Source of the DNA: Leisingera sp. ANG-M7 | GTDB taxonomy: Bacteria > Pseudomonadota > Alphaproteobacteria > Rhodobacterales > Rhodobacteraceae | NCBI RefSeq assembly: GCF_000813965.1 | Contig: NZ_JWLI01000005.1 | Coordinates: 62,001-126,000, forward strand | DNA length: 64,000 nucleotides | Reading direction: 5' to 3' | Part shown: piece by piece, positions 9,151 through 18,800 of the stretch | How the letters are laid out: every line of letters starts with the position of its first letter | Position numbering within the stretch: the stretch's first letter is position 1 | Notes under the pieces: generated by a model | The model's database searches: none | The model's input: only the letters and a program-made list of their open reading frames with translations | Told to the model about the DNA's origin: nothing | Made by a program: the position numbers and the translations under genes

Positions 9151-10728
9151 TCAGTCGGCAAACAGATAGTCAGTCCCGGCAATCTGCCGGGCCTTGTCTT
9201 CGGTCAGGTTCAGGAAGCCGCTGAGTTCGCCCGCGTTTGCCTCTGGACTGCTGCTCTCTCGTATCTTGTAGAGCTTGTTGAAGCCTGCATCACGGATGCG
9301 GTCGCTTTCATGCAGGATGTCATTGCGGATTGTCGGCAGCAGCCGCTCCAGCGTTTGCTGTGGAGTGCGTTCGCCTGCCAGCCCAACACGGTGGGCATGA
9401 CCGATCAGATAATCGTCGCTGAAGTCGCACTCGATGTGCAGAAAGCGCGTCGATGACCGGTCCGAATGAAAATCATTCATCAGGTCGATGGCGCCAGGGT
9501 CAAGGCAGATGATCATTTGGTCGGATTCATAATATTCAAACAGCATCCGCATCAGCGCCCGGCGGTGGCGGGTGCGTTTCATCAGCGCCGCCTGAATGCC
9601 GCCGAGGTCGGGAAGGGGAGTGTCCTCCTCGTCGAACAGGTATTCGATCGCCGGAATGTTGGTGACCTGGCGGATCTGTTCCAGCAGCCGCTTGGCGACA
9701 TGCCATTTCTTGCAGACCACGATCAGCAGTTCGCGTTCCCGGCCGAGGGTGCTTTCTGTCTCCCAGAACCGCGGCGCAAAGCGGCGTCCGTCGCGGCCGC
9801 GCTGGGCCAGGAATTTGTAGAGGCTGCGCCCCTCATTGGAAATCTGGAAGTCCACGCCCTGCGCCGCATAAAGCCGTCCGAGCCGTGACTTCAGCTCCTT
9901 GGCTTCGGGGCTGATCTTGCGGGCGAACAGAAAGTCCTGGCTTAGCAGCAGGTCATAGTGGTCGTTGTAGAAGTTCACCGGCATTCCGTAGTCGGTGAAC
10001 ATCAGAAAGGTGAGGGTTCGGGCCTCGATTTCCGCTTCCGGGATGAGGTGGCGCACCAGGGTTTGAAAGAAGGTTTCATCCGGAATCCAGGTGGTCCGGA
10101 AGAAGCGGATTACATCGCGGCGCTTGCGGATAAACCCCAGGATCCACTCGACAGTGCGGCGGCGCAGGCACCACCACTGGCTGCCGATCTGAACCTGGAT
10201 GTCGGCGGGGATCTCCCGCTGCAGCCCGAGCCGTTTCTGCAGTTCGTGGCTCCAGTAAAACAGCTGCTTGTGCTTGCGCTCGTTGAAGAAGTGGCGGTAG
10301 ATCAGCCGCTCCTCTTTCATGCCGGTCTTGATCCAGTCGCTTTCGAAGAAGTCGAAGCTCTCGATGAAGTCCTTGTCGTGCTCGTCCAGGAAGCGGTGGG
10401 CGTATTCCGCCGTTTTCACCGCCATGCAGTCACCTGACAGCATGTAGAAGTGGGTGGCGCGCGGAAATTCCTCAACGGCGCTGCGCAGGGCGTGCAGAGT
10501 GGCTTCGACCAGCGACCATTCCCCCCAGCCGCATTTGATCCGCTGCCTGGCAAAAGTGACGTTGGGGTTGTCCGCCAGCTCCGACCGGATCCGCTGGTAA
10601 TCTTCCGGTGCCGCCCGCCCGTCGAAGTGAATCGCCATGCAGTCGCCGACCGCGGTCAGGCGCTCAGCCTGCTGGATGATCGCGTCGGGGTTTTTATGGC
10701 ACAGCAGAATATATGCGATTTTTGCCAT
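9151..10728 (-). CDS. GT14-type (core-2/I-branching) glycosyltransferase, DUF5928-like C-terminus
   Basis: 525 residues from the ATG at 10728 (MAKIAYILLCHKNPDAIIQQ); the frame opens 53 codons further upstream without a plausible start. The N-terminal 260 or so residues match beta-1,6-N-acetylglucosaminyltransferase family 14: AIHFDGRA, then THFYMLSGDCMAVK, and WIPDETFFQTLV. The C-terminal half is a separate domain I associate with DUF5928 of roseobacters, carrying LIVVCKKWHVAKRLLEQI. No membrane segment is seen. With the divergent sulfotransferase it probably decorates a cell-surface or exported polysaccharide. Donor and acceptor are unknown. Confidence 0.82.
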   Translation of the reverse strand: MAKIAYILLCHKNPDAIIQQAERLTAVGDCMAIHFDGRAAPEDYQRIRSELADNPNVTFARQRIKCGWGEWSLVEATLHALRSAVEEFPRATHFYMLSGDCMAVKTAEYAHRFLDEHDKDFIESFDFFESDWIKTGMKEERLIYRHFFNERKHKQLFYWSHELQKRLGLQREIPADIQVQIGSQWWCLRRRTVEWILGFIRKRRDVIRFFRTTWIPDETFFQTLVRHLIPEAEIEARTLTFLMFTDYGMPVNFYNDHYDLLLSQDFLFARKISPEAKELKSRLGRLYAAQGVDFQISNEGRSLYKFLAQRGRDGRRFAPRFWETESTLGRERELLIVVCKKWHVAKRLLEQIRQVTNIPAIEYLFDEEDTPLPDLGGIQAALMKRTRHRRALMRMLFEYYESDQMIICLDPGAIDLMNDFHSDRSSTRFLHIECDFSDDYLIGHAHRVGLAGERTPQQTLERLLPTIRNDILHESDRIRDAGFNKLYKIRESSSPEANAGELSGFLNLTEDKARQIAGTDYLFAD

Positions 10729-10870
10729 TGGGGGGACGGACTGCCTTGTTCTGCCTGATTGTTTACCTTGATAAGCGTGCTGCACGCACGAATAAACCAG
10801 ATAGTTCCCGTTTCGGTAAACATATGCGATTACTGCTGGGAACAGGCAAAGACAGACAAGAGGGCGGCAG

Positions 10871-11689
10871 ATGGGGTTTCCCGGCACCTGGATGACGGAA
10901 AGTGAAAGTGTGGTCTACCGGGTGGTGCCAAAATGCGCCTGCTCGACTATCGGGCAGATCCTCTATTATTCGGACCATGGACGGTTCTTTGACGGCGACA
11001 TTCATGACGCCAAGGACGGGCTGCACAAATGGGCGCTGGAGCACAGCCAGGAGCCGATCACCCGTAATGTGCAGGGGCGGCAGTCCTATGCTTTTACCTG
11101 CGTGCGCAACCCCTATACCCGCATCCTGTCGTCTTTCTTCGACAAGATCTGCGGCATTCAGCGCAACGGCAAGCGCTACCGCGGCAACCTGGTGCCCAAG
11201 CTGGCTTACGAATACGGCATTGAGGTCGGCGGCGAGGATGGCAAGCAGGAGTTCGACCAGATCGCCAGCTTCCGCCGGTTTTTGCTGTTTGCGCGCGACA
11301 CCATCCGCTGGCGCCGCCCGATGGACCCGGACATTCACTGGTCGGCTATGTCGGGGCATGTGTCGACCTTCATCCTGAACGGCGGGCGCTACAACCGGAT
11401 CTTCTGGACCGAGGCGTTCAATGACGGGATGCAGGGCGTGCTGGACGCGATTGAGACGCCGCATGCCGTCGACCTGGCCGCAATCCCGCGCTTCAACGAA
11501 AGCGAAGGCCACGGCCCCAAGCGCGCGCATCCGGTGGAGGCGTACTTCGACGACCTGTCGATGCATCTGGTCTACGAGATCTACAAGCGCGACTTCGAGC
11601 TATTCAAATACGACTTCGAGAACCCGGGCAACAAAATGCCGATGGGCGAGATCGACCTCGATGAGGTGCATGCCAAGCTGGGGGAATAG
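10871..11689 (+). CDS. Sulfotransferase family 2 protein
   Basis: 272 residues from ATG 10871 (AGAGGGCGG site upstream). Two PAPS-binding motifs of carbohydrate sulfotransferases are present: VPKCACSTIGQIL near residue 18 (5'-phosphosulfate loop) and FTCVRNPYTRILSSF near 75-89 (3'-phosphate site). It would transfer sulfate from PAPS, probably to a polysaccharide. It is divergent from the GT14 glycosyltransferase with 142 bp between starts, which suggests shared regulation and one pathway. The acceptor is not deducible. Confidence 0.85.
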   Translation: MGFPGTWMTESESVVYRVVPKCACSTIGQILYYSDHGRFFDGDIHDAKDGLHKWALEHSQEPITRNVQGRQSYAFTCVRNPYTRILSSFFDKICGIQRNGKRYRGNLVPKLAYEYGIEVGGEDGKQEFDQIASFRRFLLFARDTIRWRRPMDPDIHWSAMSGHVSTFILNGGRYNRIFWTEAFNDGMQGVLDAIETPHAVDLAAIPRFNESEGHGPKRAHPVEAYFDDLSMHLVYEIYKRDFELFKYDFENPGNKMPMGEIDLDEVHAKLGE

Positions 11690-12058
11690 GGGCTCCCGCG
11701 CCCAGCCGCAGCATCACAGATGCAGCGCCAAGCCTTGGGCCCGGCGCCGCGGGCGCGGCGCAGGCGTGTGCCGCAATCGGCCGTTTGGCTTCACCTTTGG
11801 CTAAATACTCCCGCCGGAGGCACGCCGTGCGTCAGAACGGCGCCGCGCCCAACGCCGCGTGGCGTGCTGGCGTCAGCCAGCAGGCTGCAGCGGGGGCGGG
11901 AGATCTAAGGTGTTGAAGGAAATTTGCTGAGAAGCGGTTCAGGGGCAGGTGCGCCCTGAACGCGCCTTGTCCATTGTGAAGCCCCTGATGCCGCCTCAAG
12001 GGCAAGCGGCTGCGCCGCCGCGCTTTGCGCGGCCCTTGACCCGGCCTCAGGAGCGGAG
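11690..12058. other. Gene-free stretch rich in inverted repeats
   Basis: No convincing gene lies here; the open frames have low-complexity Arg/Pro/Ala translations. It holds TCAAGGGC (11996-12003) with GCCCTTGA (12032-12039), GGCCTC (12043-12048) with GAGGCC (12056-12061), and CTAAATACTCCCGCCGGAGG near 11801-11820, which resembles an extragenic motif I recall from Rhodobacteraceae genomes. It may be degraded or repetitive intergenic DNA. Confidence 0.5.
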
Positions 12059-12059
12059 G

Positions 12060-12094
12060 CCAAAAGAAAACCCGCCGCGATTAGGGCGGCGGGT
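12060..12094 (-). terminator. Rho-independent terminator of ilvD
   Basis: A 10-bp perfect stem AACCCGCCGC (12069-12078) / GCGGCGGGTT (12085-12094) with a 6-base loop. On the minus strand it is followed by TTTTCTTTTG. It is 26 bp past the ilvD stop. Confidence 0.88.
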
Positions 12095-12120
12095 TCTGTG
12101 TGCTCCAGGTCTGAGCAGTA

Positions 12121-13965
12121 TCAGTCTTCGTCGGGCAGCGCGCGTACCGCGCCTTTGGCCGCCGAGGTGGCCAGCAGCGCGTAGGCCTTCAGCGCCTTGG
12201 AGACCTTGCGCTTGCGCGGCTCCGCGGGTTTCCAGCCCTTGGCGTCCTGCTCTTCGCGGCGCGCGGCCAGCTCTTCGTCGGAGACCGCCAGATGGATCGA
12301 GCGGTTGGGGATATCGATCTCGATCTTGTCGCCCTGACGCACCAGGCCGATAGTGCCGCCTTCGGCCGCCTCGGGCGAGACATGGCCGATCGACAGACCG
12401 GAGGTGCCGCCGGAGAAACGCCCGTCGGTCAGGAGGGCGCATTTTTTTCCGAGGCCCTTCGATTTCAGATAGGAGGTCGGATACAGCATTTCCTGCATGC
12501 CCGGACCGCCGCGCGGGCCTTCATAGCGGATCACCACCACGTCGCCTTCGGTCACTTTGCCGGTCAGGATGTCATTCACTGCCTGATCCTGGCTTTCGCA
12601 AACATAGGCGGTACCGGTGAAGGTCAGGTTGCTGGCGTCCACGCCTGCGGTTTTCACAATGCAGCCGTCCAGCGCGATGTTGCCGAACAGAACCGCAAGG
12701 CCACCGTCCTGGCTGAAGGCGTGCTCCTTGGAGCGGATCACACCGTTTTCACGGTCGTTGTCCAGCTCTTTGTAGCGGTTTGACTGGCTGAACGCCTGCG
12801 TGGTGCGCACGCCGCCGGGTGCCGCTTTGAACAGCTCTTCAGCTTCGGGGTTGTTGGCAACCTTGATGTCCCATTTGGCGATGGCTTCGCCCATGGTCGA
12901 GGAGTGCACGGTGCTGCAGTGGTTGTGCAGCAGGCCGGCACGAGACAGCTCGCCCAGGATTGAGAAGATGCCGCCGGCACGGTGGACGTCTTCCATGTGC
13001 ACGTTCGCTGTGTTCGGCGCCACCTTGCACAGGCAGGGCACCTTGCGGCTGAGGGCGTCCATGTGGGACATGTTGAAATCCACCTCGCCCTCGTTGGCGA
13101 TGGCCAGGAGGTGCAACACGGTGTTGGTGGAACCGCCCATGGCGATATCCAGGCTCATTGCGTTCTCGAAGGCCTCAAACGTGGCGATCTCGCGCGGCAG
13201 GAAGCCCTTTTCCTCGTCCTGGTAGTGGCGCTTGGTGATCTCGACGATCTTGCGCCCCGCTTCAAGGAACAGGCCCTTGCGGTCGGCATGGGTGGCCAGC
13301 GTCGAGCCGTTGCCCGGCAGTGCCAGGCCAAGGGCCTCGGCCAGGCAGTTCATCGAGTTTGCGGTGAACATGCCCGAGCACGACCCGCAGGTGGGGCAGG
13401 CGTTTTCCTCGATATGCTTCACCTGATCGTCGGTGAACTTGTCATCCGCCGCCGCGACCATAGCATCCACCAGGTCGATCTTTTTCATGTCCAGATCGGC
13501 AATGTCGATCTTGCCCGCTTCCATCGGGCCGCCGGACACGAAGATCGCCGGGATGTTGAGGCGCATGGCGGCCATCAGCATGCCCGGAGTGATCTTGTCG
13601 CAGTTGGAAATGCAGACCATGGCGTCCGCACAGTGTGCGTTGACCATGTATTCGACGCTGTCGGCGATCACTTCGCGCGAAGGCAGCGAATACAGCATGC
13701 CGTCATGGCCCATGGCGATACCGTCATCCACCGCGATGGTGTTGAATTCCTTGGCGACGCCGCCTGCTGCCTCGACCTCGCGGGCGACCATCTGGCCCAG
13801 GTCCTTGAGGTGCACATGGCCGGGCACGAACTGGGTGAAGGAGTTGACGATGGCGATGATCGGCTTGCCGAAGTCATCATCTTTCATGCCGGTTGCGCGC
13901 CACAGTCCGCGCGCGCCCGCCATATTGCGGCCATGGGTGGAGGTTCTGGATCGGTACATCGGCAT
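12121..13965 (-). CDS. ilvD: Dihydroxy-acid dehydratase
   Basis: 614 residues from ATG 13965 ([19 protein letters not shown]), the length of the E. coli enzyme. It dehydrates 2,3-dihydroxy-isovalerate and -methylvalerate in valine and isoleucine synthesis. Key motifs: [13 protein letters not shown] and [18 protein letters not shown] (Fe-S cysteines), and [20 protein letters not shown] near the C-terminus. It stands alone with its own promoter region (13966-14100) and a strong terminator. Confidence 0.96.
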   Translation of the reverse strand: MPMYRSRTSTHGRNMAGARGLWRATGMKDDDFGKPIIAIVNSFTQFVPGHVHLKDLGQMVAREVEAAGGVAKEFNTIAVDDGIAMGHDGMLYSLPSREVIADSVEYMVNAHCADAMVCISNCDKITPGMLMAAMRLNIPAIFVSGGPMEAGKIDIADLDMKKIDLVDAMVAAADDKFTDDQVKHIEENACPTCGSCSGMFTANSMNCLAEALGLALPGNGSTLATHADRKGLFLEAGRKIVEITKRHYQDEEKGFLPREIATFEAFENAMSLDIAMGGSTNTVLHLLAIANEGEVDFNMSHMDALSRKVPCLCKVAPNTANVHMEDVHRAGGIFSILGELSRAGLLHNHCSTVHSSTMGEAIAKWDIKVANNPEAEELFKAAPGGVRTTQAFSQSNRYKELDNDRENGVIRSKEHAFSQDGGLAVLFGNIALDGCIVKTAGVDASNLTFTGTAYVCESQDQAVNDILTGKVTEGDVVVIRYEGPRGGPGMQEMLYPTSYLKSKGLGKKCALLTDGRFSGGTSGLSIGHVSPEAAEGGTIGLVRQGDKIEIDIPNRSIHLAVSDEELAARREEQDAKGWKPAEPRKRKVSKALKAYALLATSAAKGAVRALPDED

Positions 13966-14100
13966 CTGAGCGCTTCCCTTTGAATTTGACCCCAAACACA
14001 CGATTTGCGCAATAAAGGCAACCTGCCGGGGCGTGGTTCGGTAATTTTGGCGCAGATTGCGCCGGAATTTGTTGGCGGTTTCTGTTTTGCGGCGGCACTG

Positions 14101-15279
14101 TCAGACGCGGGCCGGGGCGGGGGCGGGGCTGCGCAGCCAGTGATTCACCAGAAGGCCCAGCACCAGCGCCCAGAACGGCGCGCCGATTCCATAGAAACTG
14201 ATGCCGGAGACCGTGGTCATGAAGGTGATGAGCGCGGCCTCGCGCCCCTGCGGCGGGGCCAGCGCGGCGGAGAGGCTGTTGCCGATGGTTGCCAGCAGCG
14301 CAAGACCTGCAACGGTGGCAACAAGCGCCTTGGGTGCGATCAGGAACAGGCTGATGACGGTGGCGCCGCCAAGCCCCACCAGGATGTATACAAGGCCCGT
14401 CATCACGCCCGCCAGATAGCGGGTGTCCGGGTTCTCATCCGCCTCCGGGCCTGCGCAGATGGCGGCGGTGATGGCAGCGAGGTTGAAGGCAAAGCCGCCG
14501 AAGGGGGCAAGCAGCAGCGACGCCAGGCCGGTTACGGTGAGGCTGGCGGAAACCGGCGGTTCATATCCGCAGGCTTTCAGCGCCACCACGCCGGGCATGT
14601 TCTGCGAGGACATGGTGACGATGTAGAGCGGCAGGCCGATACCGATGAGCACCGGCAATGAGAAGGCGGGCATGACGAATTCGGGGCGAGCGAGCGTCAG
14701 GTCCAGTGCCTCCAGGCTGCCGAAGGCGCCGGTGGCGGCACACCAAGCGACGCCTGCAGCCAGCACTGCGGGGATGGTATAGCGCGGGAAAAGCTTGCGT
14801 CCGGCTAGGAAGGTGAGCCCCATCACCGCCACCATTGCGGTGTCGGTCTGCAGCGAGGTGAAGGCGGAGAGACCGAACTGGAACAGGATGCCTGCCAGCA
14901 TGGCGCTGGCCAGGCTGTCCGGTATCAGGCGGGAGAGGGCGGCGAACCAGCCGGTGATGCCAGTGAGGGTCAGGAGCACTGCGCAGAGGAGGAATGCGCC
15001 TACCGCCTCTGCCAGCGGCACGCCGTTGAGGCTGACCGCCAGCAGCGCCGCGCCGGGCGTCGACCAGGCGGTCAGGATCGGCATCCGGTAGATCAGCGAC
15101 AGGATCAGGCAGGTGATCCCCATGCCGAGCCCAAGCACCAGCATCCAGCTGTTGGCCTGGGCCTGGGTGGCGCCCACGGCCTCGATCGCCTGGAAGATGA
15201 TGGCGACCGATCCGGTATAGCCGACCAGCACGGCAACCGCGCCAGAGACGAGATGCGATAGCTTCAGATCCTTGAGCAT
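14101..15279 (-). CDS. benE: Benzoate/H+ symporter family transporter
   Basis: 392 residues from ATG 15279 (CAGGAAAA site). The protein is almost wholly membrane-spanning (11-12 helices) and matches BenE: AWSTPGAALLAVSL near residue 70, YIVTMSSQNMPGVVALKACGY in the middle, and GGFAFNLAAITAAIC. BenE imports benzoate with protons, but roseobacter homologues lie away from benzoate degradation genes and may take other aromatic or purine-like acids. It is divergent from an XRE-cupin regulator with two identical operators between them, so it is the likely target of that regulator. Confidence 0.87.
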   Translation of the reverse strand: MLKDLKLSHLVSGAVAVLVGYTGSVAIIFQAIEAVGATQAQANSWMLVLGLGMGITCLILSLIYRMPILTAWSTPGAALLAVSLNGVPLAEAVGAFLLCAVLLTLTGITGWFAALSRLIPDSLASAMLAGILFQFGLSAFTSLQTDTAMVAVMGLTFLAGRKLFPRYTIPAVLAAGVAWCAATGAFGSLEALDLTLARPEFVMPAFSLPVLIGIGLPLYIVTMSSQNMPGVVALKACGYEPPVSASLTVTGLASLLLAPFGGFAFNLAAITAAICAGPEADENPDTRYLAGVMTGLVYILVGLGGATVISLFLIAPKALVATVAGLALLATIGNSLSAALAPPQGREAALITFMTTVSGISFYGIGAPFWALVLGLLVNHWLRSPAPAPARV

Positions 15280-15317
15280 GCGGGTTTTCCTGTGGTGCCG
15301 GATGGGATAGGAGTGCT

Positions 15318-15333
15318 GTGCGTTATAGCGCAC
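15318..15333. promoter_or_regulatory. Operator copy 1 for the XRE-cupin regulator
   Basis: GTGCGTTATAGCGCAC, a near-perfect palindrome with a TATA centre, in the benE/XRE divergent promoter region. An identical copy lies 26 bp further on. Confidence 0.75.
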
Positions 15334-15343
15334 ACTACAGTCT

Positions 15344-15359
15344 GTGCGTTATAGCGCAC
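15344..15359. promoter_or_regulatory. Operator copy 2 for the XRE-cupin regulator
   Basis: Identical GTGCGTTATAGCGCAC, 25 bp before the regulator start. The 26-bp spacing, about 2.5 helical turns, places the copies on opposite faces of the DNA; either dimer co-binding or control of two separate promoters is possible. Confidence 0.75.
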
Positions 15360-15384
15360 AAGGGGCTTTTTTAGGGCGGCGGAT

Positions 15385-15945
15385 ATGAGCGATGACGGCA
15401 TCACCCTGAACCTGCGGGAAATCCGCGCGGCGGCGGGGCTTAGCCTCAGCAAGGCGGCAGAGGCCACAGGTGTCAGCAAGGCCATGCTGGGGCAGATCGA
15501 ACGCGGCGAATCAAGCCCGACGATTGCCACGCTGTGGAAGATTGCCAAAGGGTTCCACCTGCCGCTAACGGCCCTTCTAGGTGAGGCCGCGCGACCGGTG
15601 AGCGCAGCCACCGGCGTCTATGAGACGGTCCAGTTTCCAGGCAGCATCGGCGTCAAGATCGTCTTTCCCTTTGATCCGCTGCTGGGTGCGGAGACCTTTC
15701 AGGTGACGCTGAAACCCGGTCAGAGCCATCAGTCGCAGCCGCATGACACCGGTGTGACCGAGGAAGTCTATGTGCTGCACGGGTCCATGGAGGTGCTGCG
15801 CGATGGCCAATGGGTGGCGCTGGAGCCGGGGCAGGGGCTGCGCTTTGCCGCCGACCAGCCGCATGGCTACCGGAGCCTTGGGACCGGCGCGGCGTTCCTC
15901 AACATGCATCACTACCTGCAGGCGGTTCTGACGCAGCGGGATTGA
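15385..15945 (+). CDS. XRE family transcriptional regulator with cupin domain
   Basis: 186 residues. Residues about 9-62 form a Cro/CI-type helix-turn-helix (LREIRAAAGLSLSKAAEATG, then SKAMLGQIERGESSPTIATL). Residues about 105-180 are a small cupin (VTEEVYVLHGSMEVLRDGQW, PHGYRS), the sensing domain. This architecture is typical of regulators of amine, amino acid or transport genes. It is divergent from benE, sharing the twin operators, so it probably represses benE and itself. The effector is unknown. Confidence 0.9.
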   Translation: MSDDGITLNLREIRAAAGLSLSKAAEATGVSKAMLGQIERGESSPTIATLWKIAKGFHLPLTALLGEAARPVSAATGVYETVQFPGSIGVKIVFPFDPLLGAETFQVTLKPGQSHQSQPHDTGVTEEVYVLHGSMEVLRDGQWVALEPGQGLRFAADQPHGYRSLGTGAAFLNMHHYLQAVLTQRD

Positions 15946-16023
15946 TCTGCTTTACTTGTGTATCTTTCTCAAGCTGCCTACCAATTGCGCAAGTGATTGA
16001 GTTTTCAGGATTTGGAGCCGGGA

Positions 16024-16878
16024 ATGGATACGCTGCGCGGAAGCCTTCTGATGGTGCTGGCCATGGCCGCCTTTGCGCTGGAGGACATGTTCATCAAATC
16101 CGCGGCCCTTGCGTTGCCGGTGGGGCAGATCCTGATCCTGTTCGGGCTGGGCGGCATGGCAATCTTTGGAGCGATGGCGCGTGCGCAAGGGCATGCTCCT
16201 TGGCACCCGGGCTTTGGCACGCGCCCGATGCTGTGGCGTTCTTTGGCGGAGGTCGTCGGTCGCCTGTGCTTCACTTTGGCAATTGCGCTGACGCCCTTGT
16301 CCTCGGCCTCGGCCATCCTTCAGGCGACGCCGCTGGTGGTGGCGGCCGGCGCGGTGGTGTTTTTTGGCGAGAAGGTGGGTTGGCGACGCTGGCTGGCGAT
16401 TGGGTTGGGGTTTGCCGGGGTGCTTTTGATACTTCGGCCGGGGCTCAGCGGGTTTGAGCCGGCCTCGCTGTTTGCGGTCGCGGGTACTTTGGGCTTTGCG
16501 GGCCGCGATCTGGCGACCCGCGCGGCGCCCAAAGACATGAGCAACAACCAGCTGGGATTTCTGGGGTTCGCCATGCTGGTGGTTGCCGGGATCATTGCCT
16601 TGGGCTGGACCGGCGGTGCGGTTTGGCCAGCGCCGAGCAACTGGCTGGATATCGCCGCTGCCACGTTGATCGGGGTGATTGCCTATAACGCGCTCTCGGG
16701 CGCTATGCGGGCGGGGGAGATCTCTGTCATTGCACCGTTCCGCTACACAAGGCTGGTCTTTGCCATGGTGCTGGGGGTGCTGGTATTCGGCGAACGTCCC
16801 GACACCCTGACGCTGATTGGCAGTGCTGTGATTGTCGGCAGTGGTGTTTTCACGCTGCTGCGCAGCCGTAAAGCGTGA
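16024..16878 (+). CDS. EamA/DMT family transporter
   Basis: 284 residues from ATG 16024, which has a GGAG site 8 bp upstream; the frame opens at 15997 with no site. It has ten hydrophobic helices in two EamA repeats; markers include LEDMFIKSAALALPVGQI near the start and FRYTRLVFAMVLGVLVFGE near residue 240. Such proteins export amino acids or other metabolites; the substrate is unknown. It is one of three EamA genes in the window. Confidence 0.88.
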   Translation: MDTLRGSLLMVLAMAAFALEDMFIKSAALALPVGQILILFGLGGMAIFGAMARAQGHAPWHPGFGTRPMLWRSLAEVVGRLCFTLAIALTPLSSASAILQATPLVVAAGAVVFFGEKVGWRRWLAIGLGFAGVLLILRPGLSGFEPASLFAVAGTLGFAGRDLATRAAPKDMSNNQLGFLGFAMLVVAGIIALGWTGGAVWPAPSNWLDIAAATLIGVIAYNALSGAMRAGEISVIAPFRYTRLVFAMVLGVLVFGERPDTLTLIGSAVIVGSGVFTLLRSRKA

Positions 16879-16923
16879 ACCTCGTCTTGCGCCCGCCGGT
16901 GTGCGGCCTTACATCTGCCGCCC

Positions 16924-17406
16924 ATGGCCAAGAAGAAGCAGACATCAGACCCGAACTATAAGGTGATCGCCGAGAACCGGCGGGCGCGCTTTGATTACGC
17001 AATCGAGGACGATATCGAATGCGGCATCGTGCTGGAGGGGTCCGAGGTCAAGGCGCTGCGCGGCAACGGCACCAACATCGCGGACAGCTATGCTGCGGTG
17101 GAAGAGGGCGAGTTGTGGCTGGTGAACTCCTACATTCCACCATACGCGCAGGCCAAGGTGTTCAAGCATGAGGAACGCCGCCGCCGCAAGCTGCTGGTCT
17201 CGCGCAAGGAACTGTCGGACCTGTGGAACCTGACCCAGCGCAAGGGCATGACTCTGGTGCCGCTGGTGATCTATTTCAACCACAAGGGCCGCGCCAAGAT
17301 CAAACTGGGCATTGCCAAGGGTAAGAAGCTGCACGACAAGCGCGAGACCCAGGCCAAGCGCGACTGGGGCCGCCAGAAGCAGCGGCTGCTGAAGGACGCA
17401 CGGTAG
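16924..17406 (+). CDS. smpB: SsrA-binding protein
   Basis: 160 residues, the usual SmpB length. It binds tmRNA and brings it to stalled ribosomes. Diagnostic segments: [52 protein letters not shown], and the basic C-terminal tail [13 protein letters not shown] that mimics mRNA in the A site. It starts 45 bp after the EamA gene and may be read with it. Confidence 0.96.
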   Translation: MAKKKQTSDPNYKVIAENRRARFDYAIEDDIECGIVLEGSEVKALRGNGTNIADSYAAVEEGELWLVNSYIPPYAQAKVFKHEERRRRKLLVSRKELSDLWNLTQRKGMTLVPLVIYFNHKGRAKIKLGIAKGKKLHDKRETQAKRDWGRQKQRLLKDAR

Positions 17407-17418
17407 GCATCAGTTCTG

Positions 17419-18636
17419 TCAGTCTTGCTGCCCTGCGCCGGTAACGTATTTGGCAATCTGCTTTCTCCCAAGCAGCCGCCTGTGCGGTCCGCCTTCAGGT
17501 CCGGCGTACAGGATCCTGAGGTTTTCGGTCCTGAGCAGCGGCAGGAGAACATCTCGAGGCAAGCCAATGGCCCGCAAGATAGTCAGGTTTTTCAGGCCTT
17601 CGAGCGGTTGCAGGTCCCGGATACCTGTGCCGGAAATGCCAAGTTCCTTCAGATCTGGCATGTGCCGGGCCGGCGCCAGGCTGGTCACCGCAGTGCCAAT
17701 TGCCGAGAGTTTTTGAAGGCTGCTCCCCGCAAGCGGCTCAAGACTGCTGACAGCTGTGCCGTCCAAAACCACAGTGTGAAGCGCGGACAGGTTTGACAGG
17801 GGCGCGAGGTCTTGGACTTGCGTGTTCGCAAGTTCCAGTTCCGCCAGCCTGCCTGCGCTTGCCAAGGGCGAAAGGTCGGCGACGTGGCTGCCTGTCAGGA
17901 CCAGAGTATGAAGGGCGGGTTTGTTCTGCAGCCCCTCCAGGCTTTGCAGGCGGCTTCCGTCAGCGCGCAGCATTTGCAGGTTGCTGGAGGCCGCCAGCGG
18001 TGCCAGGCTTTGGACCGGGCATCCGGATATCCAGACCACACGCAGGTTCGCGGCAGCAAGCGGTGCCAGCTCGGAAATGCCGGTGTTGAATGCCAGCAGG
18101 TTTTCGAGCGTTGCGACCCCTTCCAGGGGGGTCAGATCCGTAACGCCGGTGCCGGCAATATTCAGGCTTCGCAAACGGGTGTAACCGTGCAGGAAAGAAA
18201 GATCTGTTACCTCCCGGATACCCCAAACGGACAAGTGCTCAAGCCCGGTCATTTGCGTCAGCGGGGAAAAGTCGGGCGACTGCACAGAATCAAGGCTAAG
18301 CCGCCGCAACTCCGGCAGACTGGTCAGTGGCGTCAGGCTGGAAACGGTAAGCCCCACCAATGCCAGCTTCTCCAGGCCGGGAAGCTGAGCCAGTGGTGAA
18401 AGATCCAACGGGTTTTCAAATCCCGGTTCTGCGACCAGTGACAGCTCGGTCAAATGCTGAAACTGTGTCAGTTCCTGTAAGTCTGATGTGGTGCCGCCTA
18501 TCCGGAAACTCGCCTTTAAGTCATTGCCAAATATGCATGTATTTCCAAATTTGATGCATTCGGCCAGCGCAGAGGACGGTGCGGAAAAACAGGCGGACAT
18601 CAAGATAAATGCGAGTAAACTGCGCAGACGGGGCAT
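17419..18636 (-). CDS. Secreted leucine-rich-repeat protein
   Basis: 405 residues. A signal peptide (RSLLAFILMSACFSAPSSALA) ends near residue 25, followed by a Cys-containing cap (ECIKFGNTCIFG) and about fifteen LRRs of 20-23 residues with the form LxxLxLxxTxVxDLxPL, as in internalins, from about residue 60 to 375. The C-terminus ends in a short basic tail (RRLLGRKQIAKY). No anchor is visible, so it is periplasmic or secreted. LRR proteins of this class bind proteins; the partner is unknown. It is a single gene convergent with smpB. Confidence 0.85.
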   Translation of the reverse strand: MPRLRSLLAFILMSACFSAPSSALAECIKFGNTCIFGNDLKASFRIGGTTSDLQELTQFQHLTELSLVAEPGFENPLDLSPLAQLPGLEKLALVGLTVSSLTPLTSLPELRRLSLDSVQSPDFSPLTQMTGLEHLSVWGIREVTDLSFLHGYTRLRSLNIAGTGVTDLTPLEGVATLENLLAFNTGISELAPLAAANLRVVWISGCPVQSLAPLAASSNLQMLRADGSRLQSLEGLQNKPALHTLVLTGSHVADLSPLASAGRLAELELANTQVQDLAPLSNLSALHTVVLDGTAVSSLEPLAGSSLQKLSAIGTAVTSLAPARHMPDLKELGISGTGIRDLQPLEGLKNLTILRAIGLPRDVLLPLLRTENLRILYAGPEGGPHRRLLGRKQIAKYVTGAGQQD

Positions 18637-18800
18637 TCGATTACCTTTTCAAAATGTGCGGCAAGTATGCGGGCAACTTGTTGCTGCTCCGTAAAACACG
18701 CGCAAGATGTGTGCATAAGCTAGTGAGGGGACAGGATAGCTTGCACCGCTTAGCTGCGGGATGTACCCATGGCGCTATACGCAGATAGGGAGACGCTTTG

